The notes beneath the pieces are model-generated. The model was not told the origin of the DNA, did no database searches, and was given only the letters and a program-made list of their open reading frames with translations. A stretch of DNA of 64,000 bases from Adiantum capillus-veneris (lineage: Eukaryota; Streptophyta; Polypodiopsida; Polypodiales; Pteridaceae), in contig CM043962.1 in NCBI GenBank assembly GCA_014529385.2, forward strand, positions 123,246,470 through 123,310,469. Reading direction: 5' to 3'. Of the stretch, positions 33,333 through 42,920 are shown one piece after another; position 1 is the stretch's first letter, and every line of letters starts with the position of its first letter. Both the position numbers and the translations under genes were made by a program.

Positions 33333-36023
33333 ATGACTGTGAAAAGAGCTAGGAGGGAGAAAGCTACACAATCAGATGATGAGAGAAGCATGAGAGGAGA
33401 AACTAGCAAGAGACCATCCAGGCCACGACGGAAATTGGGCATCACCGACTTCCAGCTAGGGAAAAGTTCTAAGCCCTATGATCTAACATTGGATGTGGCA
33501 GAGCAAGGACCGAAGATTACATGGCCACAGCTGCTACATCTTGTACCTAAAGTAAGGCAACAATGGTCTAAAATGGTAAGTACAAGACGCTCCAAAACAA
33601 AGGTAGCCGGAGCAATTTCGGGATGCAACATGGATGACATCCTTCCAATTGTCGACGTAAACATAAAAGGAAAGAGGGTTGGAAACACCTACATTGATGG
33701 AGGTGCACAAATCTGTGTAATGAGCGAAGCTATGATGCTTCGATTAGGGCTCGAGGTTGACAGGCCTTCTCCATGCAAGGCAAAGATGGCAAACAACGCA
33801 AAAGTTAAGTGTGTGGGTGTGGTAAGTGCCGTGAAAATCGAAGCTTTCAACACTGAGGTAGAGGTAGATGTTTTTGTGATGCCTACTAAGGGGGAGGGCT
33901 ATCCACTAATTTTGGGAAGGCCATGGTTGATGGCCATGAATGCAAAACAAGACTGGGGTACTAGCCTTCTACGCATGACCGGTAAGAAAGGGGAGACAAT
34001 CTACTACGACATGAAGATTGGCAAGCAGAAGCAAATGAATCTGGAAACATCGGCACATGAAACCACTAGCGAATCTTCCAGTTCTGAGGAGGAGACCACA
34101 TCCACCGACGAAAGTGACAGTTCCATTGATGTGATGGGTATCATTATGAAGAATCCACAAAGGGTAAGCACAACTGGTGATCCATCACCAAAAGGGCAAC
34201 CCAATGAAGAGGAGAGCAAATCACCTGGCCTAGGAGGAAGTAGGTTGAAGGGTATGTTGTCTACGGAATTAACACTTGAGGAGAAAGATAGTTTTTTGCA
34301 AATGTTGATGGGATTTCCTAACCTGTTCATTGACAACTATGAAAGAATCACAGGCATTACAGTGGTGGAACATCATATTAAGCTGAAGGAAGGGGTAAAA
34401 CCAGTTGTGCAAAAGCTACGACGACTGGGGGTCATACAAGAAAAGGCACTCTTGGCCGAGGTAAGGAAACTGCTGGAGGCGGGATTCATCTATCCTGTAG
34501 AAAACTCAGAATGGGTGTCACCCGTAGTGGTGACGCCTAAAAAGAATGGTAAGTGGAGGGTCTGTGTTGACTACAAACCACTAAATGCAGCTAGAAAGAG
34601 AGACCACTTTCCTCTCCCTTTCTTGGATGAAATTCTGAATGAAGTAGCGGGTTTTGAATGCTATACCGTCTGTGATGGTTATTCTGGATACTTTCAAATA
34701 CACATAGCCTTGGAAGATCAGCTAAAAACCACTTTTATCACGCCATGGGGTTGTTTTGCATACAGGGTTATGCCATTTGGTCTCACAACTGCACCTGCCA
34801 CATTCCAGAGATATGTCACATATGTTTTTCAACTCTTCTTTGGAACATCCATAAGAGTGTTCATTGATGATTTTTGTATATATAGCTCCCGTATTTCACA
34901 TTTAGAAAAGGTAACTGAAGGTTTGGCCAGGTTGCGGAGCCTAGGCGGGCAATTAAATGTGGATAAATGCCACATTGGGGAGAGTAAAGTCATTCTACTA
35001 GGGCATGAAATTTCAACAAAAGGTATCAACGCCGACCCAAGTAAGGTGTCCGCACTCATAGCCCTACCTTCACCAACGACCGCACGTCAACTGGTCTCTT
35101 TTCTACAGAAGGTGAGGTACTTAAGTAGATTCATACATCTACTATCACAACTTGTTCTACCACTGCAACAACTCACTCAAAGATCAACTTTCACTTGGGA
35201 CGAGGAAAGTGAACATCACTACAACAAGGTAAAGGAGGTCTTAGCCACTCTGCCAACTATCTCACCACCTAAGTGGGATGAAAAATTCTATGTCACCTCA
35301 AGTGTTGGTGATGACTCATTGGGGGCTGTGCTACTCCAAAAGGATACAACGACATCTTTCATGAGGCCAATCTACTTCTCTAGTCGAATGATGACAGCAG
35401 GAGAGAAAGGTTTCACCCATGTGGAACACTTAGTCCTAGCTCTTAGATTTGCAACAACAAAGTTTAGGTCATATTTGCTGCCTAAGCAATTTATGATTCT
35501 AACCACGGATGAAATATTTCCCTATGTTGTACAACACATGGATGTGTCTGCTAGAATTACTAAATGGCTAGTTCGTTTGCAAGAGTTTGACTACACGGTA
35601 CAGGTAGAAAGCACGACAAGGGCAAGTTTGGGGGGGCTCATGACCTACCAAGTCTTTGAAGGGAATGAGAAGCAATCTAAGGAAGGAGAAGTCCGATTAC
35701 CTCCAGTACCACCGATGGTAGAAGGAGCATACTCTCTCTACTTTGATGGAGCCTACAAGCGAGCGTCCGACAAAGCAGCTGCAGGCATAGTGGTCTTTGA
35801 TGACAAAGGGACAAAGGTATTTTCTTTGGGCCAATTGTTAGATTCACATTCTAACAATGAAGCTGAGTATGCAGCACTAACCAAGGGTCTACAATGGTGT
35901 GTCTCACAAGGTGTACAACGGCTGGAGATCATATCTGTTCTAATGAACAAAGTCGAAGAATACTATGAAGGAGATGAAGGAAACACAACCGTTCCACTGA
36001 AAGATAATGACACCTATCATTGA
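33333..36023 (+). CDS. pol: G3 Pol: protease, reverse transcriptase, RNase H, second RNase H (3' truncated)
   Basis: An 896-codon frame in phase with gag. The protease has IDGGAQICVM near residue 125 and ILGRPWLM near 193. The reverse transcriptase (about 360-530) has CVDYKPLN, MPFGLTTAPATFQ and the catalytic FIDDFCIYS. RNase H lies at about 620-740 (DSLGAVLLQK; LTTDEIFPYV at the end). Near residues 790-870 comes a second, archaeal-type RNase H (LYFDGAYKRASDKAAAGI; SNNEAEYAALTKGL), which defines the Tat group of plant gypsy elements. The frame leaves homology just after it (about 35,935) and stops at 36,023. Integrase, 3' polypurine tract and 3' LTR are absent. No stop or frameshift before that, so decay is young or recent truncation removed the 3' part. 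Confidence 0.85.
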   Translation: MTVKRARREKATQSDDERSMRGETSKRPSRPRRKLGITDFQLGKSSKPYDLTLDVAEQGPKITWPQLLHLVPKVRQQWSKMVSTRRSKTKVAGAISGCNMDDILPIVDVNIKGKRVGNTYIDGGAQICVMSEAMMLRLGLEVDRPSPCKAKMANNAKVKCVGVVSAVKIEAFNTEVEVDVFVMPTKGEGYPLILGRPWLMAMNAKQDWGTSLLRMTGKKGETIYYDMKIGKQKQMNLETSAHETTSESSSSEEETTSTDESDSSIDVMGIIMKNPQRVSTTGDPSPKGQPNEEESKSPGLGGSRLKGMLSTELTLEEKDSFLQMLMGFPNLFIDNYERITGITVVEHHIKLKEGVKPVVQKLRRLGVIQEKALLAEVRKLLEAGFIYPVENSEWVSPVVVTPKKNGKWRVCVDYKPLNAARKRDHFPLPFLDEILNEVAGFECYTVCDGYSGYFQIHIALEDQLKTTFITPWGCFAYRVMPFGLTTAPATFQRYVTYVFQLFFGTSIRVFIDDFCIYSSRISHLEKVTEGLARLRSLGGQLNVDKCHIGESKVILLGHEISTKGINADPSKVSALIALPSPTTARQLVSFLQKVRYLSRFIHLLSQLVLPLQQLTQRSTFTWDEESEHHYNKVKEVLATLPTISPPKWDEKFYVTSSVGDDSLGAVLLQKDTTTSFMRPIYFSSRMMTAGEKGFTHVEHLVLALRFATTKFRSYLLPKQFMILTTDEIFPYVVQHMDVSARITKWLVRLQEFDYTVQVESTTRASLGGLMTYQVFEGNEKQSKEGEVRLPPVPPMVEGAYSLYFDGAYKRASDKAAAGIVVFDDKGTKVFSLGQLLDSHSNNEAEYAALTKGLQWCVSQGVQRLEIISVLMNKVEEYYEGDEGNTTVPLKDNDTYH

Positions 36024-36172
36024 AACCAATTCTAGGACCAAATCCATTTTAAAAACAAGTTCTATTATTACATTGACTTCTCTTAGCTTTTGTCTCTTCA
36101 CACCATGCTAGCTTATATAGTCTCTATAAAAAATGTTGGTAGCATTTCTAGATCAGGGTAGACCAAAAGGAG

Positions 36173-36286
<114 letters not shown>

Positions 36287-36610
36287 CCCAATAGAATTAG
36301 AGCACTTCTAAGTTTGTTGAACAAGAGCTAGCACTTCATGAAAAATAATGTCTACGAGAAGCTTCCAATCTTGGTATCAAAGAATGTTTTGCAACATCTA
36401 TTAAGAGGTCGTATCATGCATCACTTTTATAAATGCGGTAGACTAAACATGTAGAAAGAGAATATTGATAGTGTTCCACTTGGAAGAGAAGATAGCCCTA
36501 TGAAAATAGAGGTATTGTTTCCTTGGCCGTAGCAATGTGCGGGTCACATACTAGTCATTCTCGATTGAGTTAATCTCTCTTTCTCTATCTCAAACTCAAA
36601 TCTCTCTCAA

Positions 36611-36826
36611 GCTTTCACTTGGTCTTTCTCTCAAGCTCTCAACTTTCCATTTCTCTTTCTCCTTCAAGCTCTCAATTTCCCACGAGCCATACATTTCTAT
36701 ATTTCTCTCCATCTCTAAGCTTTCACTTGGTATTTCTCTCAAGCTCTCAATTTTCCATTTCTCTTTCTCCTTCAAGCTCTCAATTTCCCACAAGCCATAT
36801 ATTTCTCTATTTCTCTCCATCTCTTT
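36611..36826. repeat. 108-bp tandem duplication upstream of the ParB-methyltransferase pseudogene
   Basis: Two units of 108 bases (36,611 and 36,719) share GCTTTCACTTGGT.TTTCTC and CAATTTCCCAC.AGCCATA with few changes. The block is pyrimidine-rich on the plus strand and ends about ten bases before the first possible start codon, where a 5' UTR would be expected. Confidence 0.8.
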
Positions 36827-36835
36827 AGCCAAACT

Positions 36836-38205
36836 ATGAGGACAAAAAATCAATCAAAAAACAATGGTGTCATAGATGAAATTCTTACTTCTACGTCGCA
36901 AGAAGTCCCACCGCAGTCCACTCAAGAGAGCAAACAATGTCAAGCTATAAACTGTCTAGATCGGATTGTTTCCATCATGACTGGTGTGGTTGGAACTAAC
37001 CACACAAGTGGAGAATAGAGCCATCACATGGAAACTACTAGCACAACAGAGGACACAGGAAATGAAGTGTTTGGATATGTGGTCGACAAACATATTTATT
37101 TAGGATGGGTGGATGCTCATAGATCTCCCTATCATGGAAAACTTTCACGCTTACCTCTCCATCCGCACACATGATGACCATGTGGTGGATTTGCAACTCT
37201 CCATTGCAAATAAAAGCTACCAACCAACCATGGCAAGATTTATTGTAAGTGAGCACATTTCCAGGGAAGATCATAAAAAATTCTCTCATTGCGGTCATTA
37301 CTTGAGAGATCTTGCAATGTCATATGAGTTGGACGAGGAGCTTCGTCTAATTCCCAAACTTAGTCATATGGCCAAGAGATACTTTGTGGTTTGGGATGGA
37401 AATCACAAATTGGAGGCATGGATGCAGTGGATGAACAAGAGCAACATCCCCATTGAGGAGTCACCACGCATGTAGTGCGTGCTTGTGGATTTTCAACCCC
37501 ATGATACAACGGAGTTTCTATTGGTTTTGGGAATGATAAAAAGGTAAATCCAATTGTTTCTTGCGAATGTAAATGCATCTTATTGTTTATGACAATGTGT
37601 ATTACACCCAAGTGTTCTACAGGGCTACAAGGATTTTAGTCCCTCACACCATTGCGCACGATATATTCATGATGAAAAAGTTAGGGCTAGCGGACCCAAT
37701 TTCACTCCTTCAAAAATTTCCAAAAAGAGCACGATTGGCAGCAGAGAGGGCTTTGAACTTCAAAGGTCCAAACAAATCAACGTGTCTAAATTTGCATATG
37801 GTTGTCCTTGCTCAATTCATTTGGAAGGTATGCATTGAAAGCAATGTTAATTGAGCATGTGATTTGATTATGAATTTTTATTATATATGTTTGATTGTGT
37901 CCTTTGAAAATGATAGGAAGAGTTTGATGCTATGTACAATAGCAAAATTGAAGGTCCACCATCAAAAGGGAGCTTCAATTACAACTTGGCACCTGACGCA
38001 TACGAGCAAAGTATCATTTTGGTGCTATCTCAAACAGAGTAGTATTTCACATCCAAAGGGCTTTAGATAGCAACAATTGCAAATCTAGAAAACGGCACGA
38101 CTTTTTGCAAAAATGTATATCATCTAGAGGTTGGGGCGAGAAGGCCACCAAAACGACACCATCTAGAGTGACAGAGGTTGCACAGGCACAATTAGCTCAA
38201 AAGAG
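36836..38205 (+). pseudogene. Multi-exon gene, 5' half: ParB/Srx-like domain
   Basis: First exons of the only host-type gene in the window. A possible start at 36,836 gives a Ser/Gln-rich N-terminus, then a stop (37,016) and a frame change near 37,100. The next frame, from about 37,113, reads about 120 residues containing YFVVWDGNHKLEAW (near 37,381). This resembles the DGNHR/DGHHR motif of ParB/sulfiredoxin-fold domains, with VLVDFQPHD further on. A TAG at 37,473 interrupts it. GT-AG introns fit at 37,544-37,622 and 37,828-37,916. The second lets QFIWK join EEFDAMYNSKIEG in phase; another stop (38,040) and a frame change follow, and a donor lies at 38,206. The ParB assignment rests on one strong motif and is moderate. 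Confidence 0.5.
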
Positions 38206-38439
38206 TAAGTAAATGTTTGTAAGTCTTTTGATATGTTTCTCTCTTCATATTTGTCAAAATTTTAAAAAAGACTCTTTTCCTAAGCTAGAAAGTGCCGCTT
38301 AATCGACATGCTTCAAGGTGGTGATTGCAACCTTGAAAGAGAATGGCATAGGGTGGCATGGATCCAATGTCTTTGCTACCATGTATATTGGTGGAAATTA
38401 GAAAGGTGGATCAATTGATAATGTCCTTGAATTAGCATG

Positions 38440-38983
38440 TTGGTGATCTCACTTGTGTTCTCTTATTTGTTAGAGGAGAGTGCTTGAGATGGCCAAGAAA
38501 ATGGAGGGCAAGAATCAACATGTTGCAGACCTACACAAGAAGCCTAAAGAGAGGCATGGTTGCACTCTCAGACAAACATTGCAAAAATACCTTTGACAAA
38601 GCCTTCAAGAAGTGGAGGGCATGGATCAAGTCCACACATGAGCCCGAAGAGCAACCCCACTTTGCTTGCACGACACGATGCATGTTCTACAGATTTGACT
38701 TTTGTGCTTGACACTTTACGTATGTTTTGTAGGTTACGCTAATCTTGTCACAATGACACAAAACATTGCTTGTTGTCTTGTAGATGCTGGAGAGATGCTC
38801 TAATTTTTCCCATTCCCGAGCACCCTAGTGATGCATGGTGCATGTCCGAGAGAGAGGAGACGGACTTACATTCGGATGCGTGGATAGATTATTTGTGGCC
38901 AAAGGTAGCGTGGGGAAAGTTTCATTGGTGGCTATATTACCCGGATAAGGGGTACCCACTCAAAGAGGAAGAGCTTTACATAG
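38440..38983 (+). pseudogene. Multi-exon gene, middle exons
   Basis: The stretch 38,475-38,720 has coding-like frames (EMAKKMEGKNQHVADLHKKPKERHG, then another frame), suggesting a frameshifted exon. A clearer exon is 38,784-38,983, after TTGTCTTGTAG and before GTAGAG. It reads CWRDALIFPIPEHPSDAWCM, then WPKVAWGKFHWWLYYPD and KEEELYI. Its many Trp residues and a Cys-Trp start recall small zinc or reader domains, but I cannot assign it. Its last codon is completed in phase by the next exon at 39,060 (G|CA), supporting the intron 38,984-39,059. Confidence 0.45.
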
Positions 38984-39079
38984 GTAGAGTACTATCTTTA
39001 TTTTGTCATTGCCATGCAATACTACACGGACACACTAACCTTAATTTTTTAATCAATAGCAGACCATAATGCTTCACGT

Positions 39080-39746
39080 TGGAGAGGGGGAATGGGGGAA
39101 CACGCCCGGCACAAACACAAGGGCCTCTCTATAGCTTAGGGTATTCACAGCACCCCTATCCTCTCAGAAAACAACTTCAAAGAAACACTTTACACTAACA
39201 GACCACCATTTGCTCAACTTCCACTGCTCACACACTCCACAAACCACCACACGAAACACATCGGCTACCACAGTCTGTCTCCACCCTTGCACACACTCAC
39301 AACCACTCAATCTCACTCTCTCACTCAAATCACCATCGGTCCGGGGGGGCACACACTTCCACATAGCCGCCAACACCGAGGGAAAACACCAGAGCACGAG
39401 AAAGAGAAGGGGGAAAGGGGAAACAACAGCAAGGCGAGGCAACGACGACTTTATTGCACTCCACAAAGCACCTGTATAGACTCACACTGCCATCACCATG
39501 GCCATTTACACAAGAAAGATACAAAGGGGTTTGACAGGCACACTCCTCTGTCCAAAAGCTCCACTTTGCAGGCTTCAAATGGCACTCCAAAGGCCAGGAA
39601 AAAAGCCGCTTTAAGCATACATTCCCGCTACCCTTTGGTTGCCTAGGGCCTTGGCACCTGCCCTAGCCTTTTGCACTACACTCGACGGCTGCTGTCTTTT
39701 CCTGGCATAGACCATCTCCTAGCTTGGATCAACTTTGGCTACACCA
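39080..39746 (-). repeat. 3' LTR of the gag-only element
   Basis: Direct repeat of 41,770-42,426, about 90% identical by eye. It starts (minus strand) TGGTGTAGCCAAAGTTG and ends CCCCCTCTCCA. Confidence 0.85.
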
Positions 39747-39783
39747 TCATTGCCCACCCCCTCGTTGAACATTTATGTTCAAC
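39747..39783 (-). other. Polypurine tract and palindrome of the gag-only element
   Basis: On the minus strand CGAGGGGGTGGGCAATGA precedes the LTR start. Immediately upstream a palindrome pairs GTTGAACAT with ATGTTCAAC across two bases (39,764-39,783). The palindrome may be structural or chance. Confidence 0.5.
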
Positions 39784-40214
39784 CACACATGGCCTTATTG
39801 CACTAAAAAGCTGCACTCCAAAAACAGACTCTTTGTACACTGCAACACATCCTACATATGTACAAGAAACTTGCACCTGCTACCCGCTGCCTTTGCTCAT
39901 GCGGGTTGCCCAACCCCCTGCTTTACCTGTCATGGACCGCCTGGGTCAAACACCTTGCATTGGTCTTCTTCATCCACCTGCAACAACTTTGCATAGTTGC
40001 ACACCAAGGCACATATCCAACTGCATAACCAAACTGCCATCCACATACTTCTACCACTCCAAGCACTTCTTGGCAAACTTCCCACTCGCAACAAATCTCC
40101 TCCAAGAGAACCAAATAGATCACCTTCGTGCTCACCATCCTGTCCAATCAACACTCGCGACATACCTGACCCACCCTCCCATCTATGTAAAGTTAGATCC
40201 TCGTCTAGCAGATC

Positions 40215-41107
40215 CTATACTTGTTCAACAGCACATGGCACAGCCGTCTTTATTAGCATTCCCTTTAACCACCATTCACAAACCTCCTTAGAAAGCTTGG
40301 ACACTGCCTTGGAATCTGCATCACCTGTCATAGAGGGCACTGACTGCGTAGGAAGCACCTCTATCTTTGACTCCAGCTCCTCCTTGTCAACTGGCCCTTC
40401 AAGGTTAATAAGCACCGCTTGCTTGTCCGTTGCAATTACTTGCTCTTCTAGTACTGCATCCTCAAACTCTGCCAAGGAAGAGAGAAACTCGTTTTGTATC
40501 ACATCCTCCTCGTTCTCTTCCATAGGTACAACAGCTCTATCCCTTTCGGCAAAATTTTGCACCTGCTACACCACTATGGCATACTCCACTGCTACCTTCA
40601 TTAACATGGCCATTAGCGTGGCACCGCACACCAGCTTTAACTGCTCTTCTCCACATGTAGGGCTAGATCGCTCCACTTGGTCTCCACTAAGCACCTCGGC
40701 TTGCACTTCATGCTACTCCTCGCACATATTCACTGCCTCTTCACTCACATGTAAGAGGTCGAACTCATCATACCTCGATTGGGATGACTCGGTCTCCTCA
40801 TATCTGCGTCCATAGATTTATCGTCACTCAACACAGACTCCTCTTTGGTTTCAAGCTCGGAAATCTCCTCTAGCTTCACCGCTTTGATCTCGTCTGCAGA
40901 CCGCACTCCTTGCTCTTTACCGCACTTCAATGGAGCTTCTATAGCTGCTCGTGAACTTGGCAGCACATCATTTGTCCACTCTGGAACAACCTGCACTTCC
41001 TCCACAATAACTGCTCTAGCCGGCATCTTCGACATAGGAACCACTCTGTCTCTTTGTAGCCAAAGAACTCTTGGTTCTTCTCGCACTTGCACTTCTCTTT
41101 GCACCAC
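40215..41107 (-). pseudogene. Downstream Gag-like or unknown ORFs of the gag-only element
   Basis: Two minus-strand frames of about 120 and 115 codons (41,107-40,745 and 40,562-40,215). The first follows gag in another frame and looks like its basic to acidic C-terminal part (SSRAAIEAPLKCGKEQG). The second is acidic (MEENEEDVIQNEFLSSLAEFED). No zinc knuckle, protease or polymerase motif is recognisable. They probably form one frameshifted C-terminal extension of Gag. Confidence 0.4.
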
Positions 41108-41700
41108 CTGTGGCTCGCCACCTGTGGCTCGTCTACCACCACATCACATTGCTTTGGCATCACCGCACTTGGCAAACCCTTCCTAGCCTCCTGCTTCTTC
41201 AAAATCTTTTTGGTTCGCCCTCTTGCTAGAGCTACCGCTTCTTCATACGACATTGGGCCATCTACCTCCACTTTATCTCGCACTTCCTCATGCAGGCAAT
41301 CCAAGAATTTACACAATTTCAAAAAACTGGCATTTTTTGCAGCAGTTACCTTGATTAACTTCCCCCATAGGGCTTTGAACTCCCACTCAAACGCTTGAAA
41401 ATCTCCCTCCAAGCTTTGCTTCAAACCATCTAGCTTCCGCTTTACTTCATCCAGTTGCGCATCCGCAACAAATCTGCTTTGAAAAGCCACCTCTAGGGCT
41501 TCGCAATCTGCTTTTTCTTCTTCACCAAGGCTATCGAACCATAGCTTTGCTTTTCCACGAACCAGGAGTGGGACCACCTGTACCGCACCGTGTTCTCTCG
41601 ATAGACCGCTTACGAACATGAACAATCCGTAGTCTTGAAGCCAAGTTTCCACATCTTCAACCCCAGTGAAAATGGGAAATCACGTCCAAGCACCTTTGGC
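40939..41700 (-). pseudogene. Gag of the non-autonomous element
   Basis: The minus strand reads FPIFTGVEDVETWLQDYGLF from about 41,680, then a retrotransposon gag domain (KLWFDSLGEEEKADCEALEVAF; LKQSLEGDFQAFEWEFKALWGKLI) down to 40,939. An in-frame ATG lies at 41,652, but similarity begins upstream of it past a stop, so the original start is lost or lies nearer the primer-binding site. A Cys-rich segment follows (CKEKCKCEKNQEF) without a clean CCHC. The protein would pack the element RNA into particles made with another element's enzymes. Confidence 0.65.
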
Positions 41701-41745
41701 ATCACCAAAATCATCGCTTTGAATTCAACTAGGAGCATCAGCATA

Positions 41746-41764
41746 CTCCTCCGTGGGGGCACCG
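41746..41764 (-). other. Primer-binding site of the gag-only element
   Basis: CGGTGCCCCCACGGAGGAG on the minus strand, six bases after the LTR end. It matches the G2 site TGGTGCCCCCACGGAGGA apart from the first base. Confidence 0.6.
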
Positions 41765-41769
41765 GAAGA

Positions 41770-42426
41770 TGGAGAGGGGGAATGGGGAACACGCCCGGCA
41801 CAAACACAAGGGCCTCTCTATAGCTCAGGGTATTCACAACATCCCTATCCTCTCAGAAAACAACTTCAAAGAAACATTTTACACTAACAGACCACTGTTT
41901 GCTCAAGCACTACTCACACACTCCACAAACCACCACATGAAAGACACCTGCTGCCATGGTCTATCTCCACCCTTATACACACTCACAACCACTCAATCTC
42001 ACTCTCTCACTCAAATCACCATCGGTCCGGGGGGGCACACACTTCCACACAGACGACACCAAGGGAAAACACCATAGCACGAGAAAGAGAAGAGGGGAAG
42101 GGGAAACAACAGCAAGACGAGGCAACAACAATTCTATTGCACTCCACAAAGCACCTGTACAGACTCGCATTGCCATCACCATGGCCATTTACACAAGAAA
42201 GATACAAAGGGGTTTGACATGCACACTCTTCTGTCCAAAAGCTCCACTTTGCAGGCTTCAAACGGCACTCCAAAGGCCAAGAAAAAAGCTGCTTTAAGCA
42301 TACATTCCCTCTACCCTTTGGCTGCCCAGGGCCTTGGCACCTGCCCTAGCCTTCTGCACTGCACTCGACTGCTGCCTTTGCCTGGCATAGACCATCTCTT
42401 GGCTCAGACCAACTTTGGTTGCACCA
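41770..42426 (-). repeat. 5' LTR of the gag-only element
   Basis: Direct repeat of 39,080-39,746; 657 bases, ends TG...CA. Confidence 0.85.
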
Positions 42427-42570
42427 ACGTAAGAAATCCATTGTGGTAGAGGATGCACTCTCTCTAAACACAATGAAGAAATCGGCTTTAAAGAAAGACC
42501 CAAAGATTGGATCCACATCGGGCAAGAAAGTCTCCTTGGCTGATCGGCAAGGTGGGAAGAGAAGGAAGAG

Positions 42571-42680
42571 AGCTATGACCTCCAGTGATAGTGAGAGCGA
42601 GCATGTAGATGAAGAGAAGAAAGAGAGCTATGACCTCCAGTGATAGTGAGAGCGAGCATGTAGATGAGGAGAATACTGTC
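42571..42680 (+). repeat. 55-bp tandem duplication causing a frameshift
   Basis: AGCTATGACCTCCAGTGATA occurs at 42,571 and 42,626. The period of 55 is not a multiple of three, so the duplication breaks the reading frame of the exon. Confidence 0.9.
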
Positions 42681-42920
42681 AAGGTCAGCCATAGTGCTCA
42701 GAGTGTTAGCGCTATGAGCCACAGTGCTCGGAGCCATAGTGCTCGGAGGGCACAAAGATCACCATCATAGGACAGGGCTACAGAGGACCTATCGGCCATG
42801 GCCAGAGTGGTCGGAGAAAACTCTCCAGGTTTGTAAAAATGGTTAATGTTGAATTGTTCTCTTTAGCAATGCATGCAAGATATATTTAATCATATGTTGG
42901 GCATACATATATGCATGTAG

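Larger units (their letters stand above)
39080..42426 (-). mobile_element. Gag-only (non-autonomous) LTR retrotransposon
   Basis: A complete insertion of 3,347 bases with LTRs of 667 and 657 bases in direct orientation, both beginning TGGAGAGGGGG and ending CACCA on the plus strand. It is flanked by ACGT on each side (39,076-39,079 and 42,427-42,430). Internal signals show it reads on the minus strand: a primer-binding site next to the right LTR, gag on the minus strand, and a purine tract next to the left LTR. It has no reverse transcriptase or integrase. The primer-binding site is that of G1-G3, so a Tat-like element may have supplied the enzymes. Confidence 0.85.
39060..42828 (+). pseudogene. 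Multi-exon gene, exon split by an LTR element
   Basis: The exon runs 39,060-39,079, is interrupted by the 3.35 kb element, and resumes at 42,431 after the target duplication. Removing the element and one ACGT gives a continuous frame, DHNASRKKSIVVEDALSLN, then a Lys-rich segment and SDSESEHVDEE. A 55-bp tandem duplication then shifts the frame; the second unit leads into a Ser/His/Ala-rich stretch (SHSAQSVSAMSHSARSHSA) and a TAG (42,768). It ends at a donor, 42,829. The composition suggests a disordered, nuclear-type linker between the ParB-like and methyltransferase-like parts. Confidence 0.55.

Noticed and set aside
28373-36023. G3 pol and the minus-strand integrase as two halves of one element
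   Set aside because: They are in opposite orientations, and the integrase is flanked by the G2-type LTR, not the G3 LTR.
38784-38983. CW-type zinc finger in the Trp-rich exon
   Set aside because: Only one or two of the four Cys positions fit; left unassigned.
40045-40815. Long plus-strand Ser/Thr/Cys-rich frames opposite the gag-only element's ORFs
   Set aside because: They are antisense shadows of the minus-strand gag region, with biased composition caused by its acidic codons.
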